A DNA stretch of 36,180 bases from Fusobacterium sp. (GTDB lineage Bacteria > Fusobacteriota > Fusobacteriia > Fusobacteriales > Fusobacteriaceae): contig DXSD01000009.1 of assembly GCA_019410665.1 (NCBI GenBank), forward strand, positions 1 through 36,180. Reading direction: 5' to 3'. Below are positions 32,987 through 36,180 of this stretch, in pieces. The translations under genes were made by a program, and so were the position numbers. Every line of letters starts with the position of its first letter. The stretch's first letter is position 1. The notes below the pieces were generated by a model, which was not told the origin of the DNA, searched no databases, and was given only the letters and a program-made list of their open reading frames with translations.

Positions 32987-34091
32987 GATTATAGAGGAAT
33001 TAAACAGACTTCAAGAGATTGGAAATTTTAGAAATTTAAGAGTTCCAGAGGAAAAACTTTTAAATCTATCTTCTAATGATTATCTTGGATTAGCTAAAGA
33101 TGACAACTTAAGAAAAGAGTTTTACTCTCAATTTTTACCAAAACTGTCTTCAAGCTCTTCTAGACTTATAGATGGTTCTTACAGTGAAATTATGGAGTTA
33201 GAAGATACAGCAGAAAGAATATATGGAAAGCCATGTATAATGTTTAATTCAGGTTTTGATGCTAACTCCTCTCTTATAGAGACATTTTGTAACAAGAAAA
33301 CTCTTATCTTAACAGATAGATTAAATCATGCTAGTATTTATGATGGAATAATAAATAGTGGAGCTGAATTTATTAGGTACAAACATCTAGATTTAGTAGC
33401 ACTAGAAAAGCTTTTAGAAAAATATAATGAAAGCTATGAAGATATTTGGGTAATTACAGAGACAGTTTATAGTATGGATGGAGATATTGCCGATATTGAA
33501 AAACTTGTAGAACTTAAGAAAAAATACGGTTTTACATTGATGGTTGATGAAGCACACTCCTATGGTGTCTACGGCTATGGAATAGTCTATAATCTAAACT
33601 GTGGAAAGGATGTAGATTTTCTTGTTATCCCTTTGGGAAAAGGTGGAGGTTCTGTAGGGGCAATGGTAATCTGTGATGATTATCTAAAAAAATATATTAT
33701 AAATAAAAGTAGAAAGTTTATTTTCTCTACTGCTCTTCCTCCTGTAAATAGTTTATGGAATCTATTTATTTTAAATAAGATGAATGAATTTGAGGAGAAA
33801 AGAGCAAAGTTGGAGATTTTAAAAAATTATACCCTAAAACTCTTAGCTCAAAAGGAAATAACAACAGAGTCTACTACCCATATAATCAGCATAATTGTTG
33901 GTGATAATAAGAAAATTAGCTTAATAAGAGATAATATGAAAGAAAAGGGATATCTTCTTTACCCAGTAAAAGAGCCAACAGTTCCTAAAGGGACAGCAAG
34001 ATTTAGAATAGGATTGAATCCAAATATCTCTTTTGAAGAGATTAAAACCTTTGTAAAGGAGTTAAAATATGAACTTGATACTGTTTTTTAA
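32973..34091 (+). CDS. bioF: 8-amino-7-oxononanoate synthase
   Basis: A 372-aa alpha-oxoamine synthase that condenses pimeloyl-ACP or pimeloyl-CoA with alanine to KAPA. Features: NLSSNDYLGLAKD, SSSSRLIDGSY, FNSGFDANSSLIE, ETVYSMDGDIADIEKL, MVDEAHSYGVYG and PLGKGGGSVGAM with PLP lysine K223. The segment around the lysine (PLGKGGG) is a variant of the usual TLGKALG. It is slightly shorter than E. coli BioF (384 aa). It overlaps both bioA and bioG, implying coupled translation. Confidence 0.9.
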   Translation: MKKDKIIEELNRLQEIGNFRNLRVPEEKLLNLSSNDYLGLAKDDNLRKEFYSQFLPKLSSSSSRLIDGSYSEIMELEDTAERIYGKPCIMFNSGFDANSSLIETFCNKKTLILTDRLNHASIYDGIINSGAEFIRYKHLDLVALEKLLEKYNESYEDIWVITETVYSMDGDIADIEKLVELKKKYGFTLMVDEAHSYGVYGYGIVYNLNCGKDVDFLVIPLGKGGGSVGAMVICDDYLKKYIINKSRKFIFSTALPPVNSLWNLFILNKMNEFEEKRAKLEILKNYTLKLLAQKEITTESTTHIISIIVGDNKKISLIRDNMKEKGYLLYPVKEPTVPKGTARFRIGLNPNISFEEIKTFVKELKYELDTVF

Positions 34092-34668
34092 TGGTTGGGG
34101 TATGGATGAAAAAATTGTAGAAGATGTAGAAATTCCCATTGATTATAATTTAGAAGTTGTTAACTTTCCCTATAATATAGATATTAACTTAGAAAAATAT
34201 GAAGAGATTTTTTTAGCAGGTTGGTCCTTTGGTTGTTATTATCTAACCAAATGGCTAAACTTAAATAAAGAGATTTTAACCTCTTCTAAATTAAAAAAGA
34301 TTATAGCTCTCAATGGAAACAGTGAGATTATTGGTAAATATGGAATAACACCTAAAATCTTCGATTTTACATTGGATACCCTTACTCCAGACTCCCTTTT
34401 AAAATTCTATACCAATATGGGAATTGAAAAGGATTTTAAAACTCCTCAAAAAGAGTTTAAACTAATAAGAGAGGAGCTTGAGTTTTTTAAGGAAAATTAC
34501 ACTCCATTAGAAAATATTTTTACTGAAATAATTATAGGAAAAAATGATAAAATTGTTCCAGCTTCAAGGCAAAAAAAATATTGCCAAGAGAAAAAAATAG
34601 AGTATAAGGAATTTAATATGGGGCACTATCCCTTTGATACTATAAAATTTTGGAGTGAAATACTATGA
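34069..34668 (+). CDS. bioG: Pimeloyl-ACP methyl ester esterase, BioG type
   Basis: A 199-aa small alpha/beta hydrolase that removes the methyl group from pimeloyl-ACP methyl ester, ending the BioC-protected chain elongation. It begins MNLILFFNGWGMDE, typical of BioG. The nucleophile is S53 in AGWSFGCYYL, with the probable acid in IIGKNDKIVP and the histidine in NMGHYPFD. BioG replaces BioH in many bacteria. It overlaps bioF by 23 bases and bioC by 4 bases, consistent with a matched BioG/BioC pair. Confidence 0.88.
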   Translation: MNLILFFNGWGMDEKIVEDVEIPIDYNLEVVNFPYNIDINLEKYEEIFLAGWSFGCYYLTKWLNLNKEILTSSKLKKIIALNGNSEIIGKYGITPKIFDFTLDTLTPDSLLKFYTNMGIEKDFKTPQKEFKLIREELEFFKENYTPLENIFTEIIIGKNDKIVPASRQKKYCQEKKIEYKEFNMGHYPFDTIKFWSEIL

Positions 34669-35330
34669 ATTTTAACAAAAAATTTTCTAGCTATGATAAA
34701 AATGCAACTGTCCAAAAGGAGGTTGCAAAAAAGCTTATAACATTTTTACAAGAAAATAGAGTAGAAAAAAATGAAACTGTTCTTGAAGTAGGATGTGGAA
34801 CAGGGATTTTTACTAAGGAGTTGCTTAAAAACTTTTCCCCTAAAACTTTAATCTTAAATGATATTTATGATGTTAAGGAATATTTACAAGACATAGATTA
34901 TGATGAGTTTTTATTAGGAGATATTGAGAATCTACAACTTCCTAAAAGTGATATTGTTGTTTCTAGCTCTGTTTTTCAATGGGTAAAGGATTTTTCTAAA
35001 ATGGTAGAAAAAATCTCTAAATCTACTAAAGAGATTGGTTTTTCAATCTACCTTGATGGAAATTTAGAAGAGATTAAGGAACACTTTGGAGTCTCTCTTA
35101 AATATCTCACATTGGATAATGTCATTGAAATTTTAACAAGCCTTTTTTCTAAAGTTAAATGGAAAAAAGAAACTATTGAATTAAATTTTACCTCTCCTTT
35201 AGAAGCACTTAGACATTTAAAAAATACAGGAGTTACTGGATTTGATAGAAGTACTGTTGAAAAAATAAGGAGCTACAAAAAAACATCTCTTACCTATTCA
35301 GTAGGATATTTTTATTGTAGCTCAATATAG
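34665..35330 (+). CDS. bioC: Malonyl-ACP O-methyltransferase
   Basis: A 221-aa SAM-dependent methyltransferase that methylates the free carboxyl of malonyl-ACP, disguising it for two rounds of fatty-acid elongation to pimeloyl-ACP. N-terminal MNFNKKFSSYDKNATVQKEV is the BioC signature, and SAM motif I is EVGCGTGIF at residues 41-49. Then SSVFQWVKDFSKM and the C-terminal LEALRHLKNTGVTGF are also typical. It is a little shorter than E. coli BioC (251 aa). It is the last gene of the operon and is followed by a hairpin terminator. Confidence 0.9.
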   Translation: MNFNKKFSSYDKNATVQKEVAKKLITFLQENRVEKNETVLEVGCGTGIFTKELLKNFSPKTLILNDIYDVKEYLQDIDYDEFLLGDIENLQLPKSDIVVSSSVFQWVKDFSKMVEKISKSTKEIGFSIYLDGNLEEIKEHFGVSLKYLTLDNVIEILTSLFSKVKWKKETIELNFTSPLEALRHLKNTGVTGFDRSTVEKIRSYKKTSLTYSVGYFYCSSI

Positions 35331-35333
35331 ATT

Positions 35334-35368
35334 AGGGGGATCAGATACTCCCCCCTTTTAATATTTTT
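35334..35368. terminator. Terminator between bioC and the convergent CGGC gene
   Basis: AGGGGG (35334-35339) pairs with CCCCCT (35351-35356), followed by TTTTAATATTTTTT. The G/C-rich stem stands out in this AT-rich DNA. It ends the biotin operon and may also slow the convergent transcript, whose stop lies within the tail. Confidence 0.75.
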
Positions 35369-35777
35369 TATAAATTCCTTCTTCTCTTTTTTTATGTGAA
35401 CTTTCTATATATTGAGTTCCTTCTTTTATATCTATAATTCCTTGCTTTTTAATACTCTCTTTTATTCTATTAATAAAAGGACATCTATCTGAATGGTGGT
35501 TATCAAAGGAGACACAAGAAGAAAGATGTACAACTACTTCATCTAAAGTTATATCTGTATTTTGCTTTAATTTTTTCTTAAAATTTGATAGATATGTATT
35601 TACACTATCTCCACAACAACCTCCACAATCAAAAGATAATACCTTTATGTCTTTATCTTTAGGATAATCTTCAAAAAATTTTTTTCTCTCAAAAAAACTT
35701 TCCATACATAAAAATCCACTACATCTTTTTTTAGCTATTGCACATTGAATAATAACTATATATTTTATCTGTTTCAT
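35358..35777 (-). CDS. CGGC-domain protein
   Basis: A 139-aa cysteine-rich protein of the CGGC family (putative metal-binding domain of unknown function). Cysteines visible: C12, C19, C24 near the N-terminus, FDCGGCCGDS (C51, C54, C55), VVHLSSCVSFDNHHSDRCPF. The Cys/His pattern suggests binding of a metal or Fe-S centre. It starts 15 bases after the DUF6506-type gene, with AAGGAG upstream, and is the last gene of a minus-strand operon entering from the right edge. No enzymatic function is established. Confidence 0.8.
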   Translation of the reverse strand: MKQIKYIVIIQCAIAKKRCSGFLCMESFFERKKFFEDYPKDKDIKVLSFDCGGCCGDSVNTYLSNFKKKLKQNTDITLDEVVVHLSSCVSFDNHHSDRCPFINRIKESIKKQGIIDIKEGTQYIESSHKKREEGIYKKY

Positions 35778-35792
35778 TTTTCTCCTTAAAAC

Positions 35793-36092
35793 TTAATTTC
35801 CAAAAAATTCTTTAAATAATGGATCTAACTTAGGATCATGTATTACATAACCAACAGCTATTTTAGAATCTGTCATTTTCACAATTTCGTCAGCTTTTTC
35901 TTTTCCAAAAGCTCCACATAATTCAATTGCTCCAACTCCCTCTTTAACCAAATAATCTAAAGTTTCCTTTATCATATCCCAATTTTTTACTGTACAAATA
36001 TATGTAGCTTGATTTTCAGTTTCAAATATAGCTTTATGTTTTTCAGGAGTATAATGTTCTCCCATAAATATCATTGCAAATTTTTTCTTCAT
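35793..36092 (-). CDS. DUF6506-type small protein
   Basis: A 99-aa protein that I recognise only as a small conserved family (DUF6506-like). It begins KKKFAMIFMGEHYTPEKHKA and contains AIELCGAFGKEKADEIVKMT and VGYVIHDPKLDPLF. Predicted alpha/beta, no signal peptide or membrane segment. A GGAGGAG ribosome binding site precedes the ATG. It is located 22 bases after the stop of the probable oxidoreductase gene and 15 bases before the CGGC gene, so the three are probably co-expressed. Function unknown. Confidence 0.7.
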   Translation of the reverse strand: MKKKFAMIFMGEHYTPEKHKAIFETENQATYICTVKNWDMIKETLDYLVKEGVGAIELCGAFGKEKADEIVKMTDSKIAVGYVIHDPKLDPLFKEFFGN

Positions 36093-36114
36093 AGTAACTC
36101 CTCCATTTTATAAT

Positions 36115-36180
36115 TTAGTTTCTACTCTTTAAATATCTATCTATTTCAGCTGCTGCTTTCTTTCCTGCTTCCATAGCTAG
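36115..36180 (-). CDS. C-terminal fragment of a probable FAD-dependent pyridine-nucleotide oxidoreductase
   Basis: Only the last 21 codons plus TAA are inside the window, ending LAMEAGKKAAAEIDRYLKSRN. The pattern A-x-x-x-G-K-x-A-A-x-x-I-D-x-Y-L is the usual end of glutamate-synthase small-subunit-like and related FAD/NAD(P)-binding oxidoreductases, where this helix closes the FAD site. The family assignment is inference from this short tail. It lies directly upstream of the DUF6506-type and CGGC genes. Confidence 0.5.
   Translation of the reverse strand, partial: LAMEAGKKAAAEIDRYLKSRN

Noticed and set aside
1..36180. CRISPR arrays, tRNA or rRNA genes, prophage, complete insertion sequences
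   Set aside because: No regularly spaced repeats, no cloverleaf with a CCA-type acceptor, and no transposase, integrase or phage structural gene could be found on either strand.

Overview
The window is AT-rich (about 30% GC by eye), densely packed DNA. Codon use is strongly A/T-biased, ribosome binding sites are strong AGGAGG types, and many genes overlap by a few bases. Gene content and style fit Fusobacterium or a close relative (inference; no rRNA or other marker gene is present). I see no tRNA, rRNA, CRISPR array, transposase or phage gene.

Layout. (1) 1-3430, minus strand: an uptake/catabolism operon with an MFS transporter, an AGCS sodium:amino-acid symporter, a DeoR-type repressor and the start of a RidA gene that runs off the left edge. 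It diverges from a plus-strand TIM-barrel sugar-phosphate isomerase/epimerase (3598-4578) across a 167-bp region carrying phased repeats that look like operators. (2) 4589-6923: a YitT-type membrane protein, then on the minus strand a DUF1275 membrane protein and a flavin-binding/ferredoxin fusion. (3) 7084-14482, plus: a UvrD-like helicase fused to an Fe-S PD-(D/E)XK nuclease, sbcD, sbcC and queH in one tight transcription unit, which looks like a DNA-end-processing cluster. (4) 14480-14819: a 340-bp noncoding element with imperfect terminal inverted repeats and a dense set of internal hairpins. It is wedged exactly between the stop codons of two convergent genes and is the most unusual object in the window. 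(5) 14823-17868: a HAD phosphatase and a MATE exporter (minus), diverging from a MerR-family regulator. The MATE promoter has the 19-bp spacer typical of MerR control. (6) 17913-27421, plus: a split chromate-type transporter, coaE, a Fic AMP-transferase, a U32 RNA-modification-type protein, pgpA, cinA, an XRE-cupin regulator and a FakA-FakB-like fatty-acid-kinase fusion, mostly with overlaps or a few bases between genes. (7) 27593-29852: a PTS EIIA-CBS protein followed by an ArsB/NhaD-family ion transporter. (8) 29952-35330: a biotin operon bioB-bioD-bioA-bioF-bioG-bioC, with BioC/BioG making the pimeloyl-ACP precursor and BioF/A/D/B closing the rings. (9) 35358-36180, minus: a CGGC-domain protein, a DUF6506-type protein and the last 21 codons of what is probably an FAD-dependent oxidoreductase.

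Several gene starts were set from ribosome-binding-site spacing, and some use GTG or TTG: the DeoR regulator, yitT-like, sbcD, sbcC, merR-like, pgpA, bioB and bioD. Apart from the 340-bp element, no stretch longer than about 175 bases lacks a gene.
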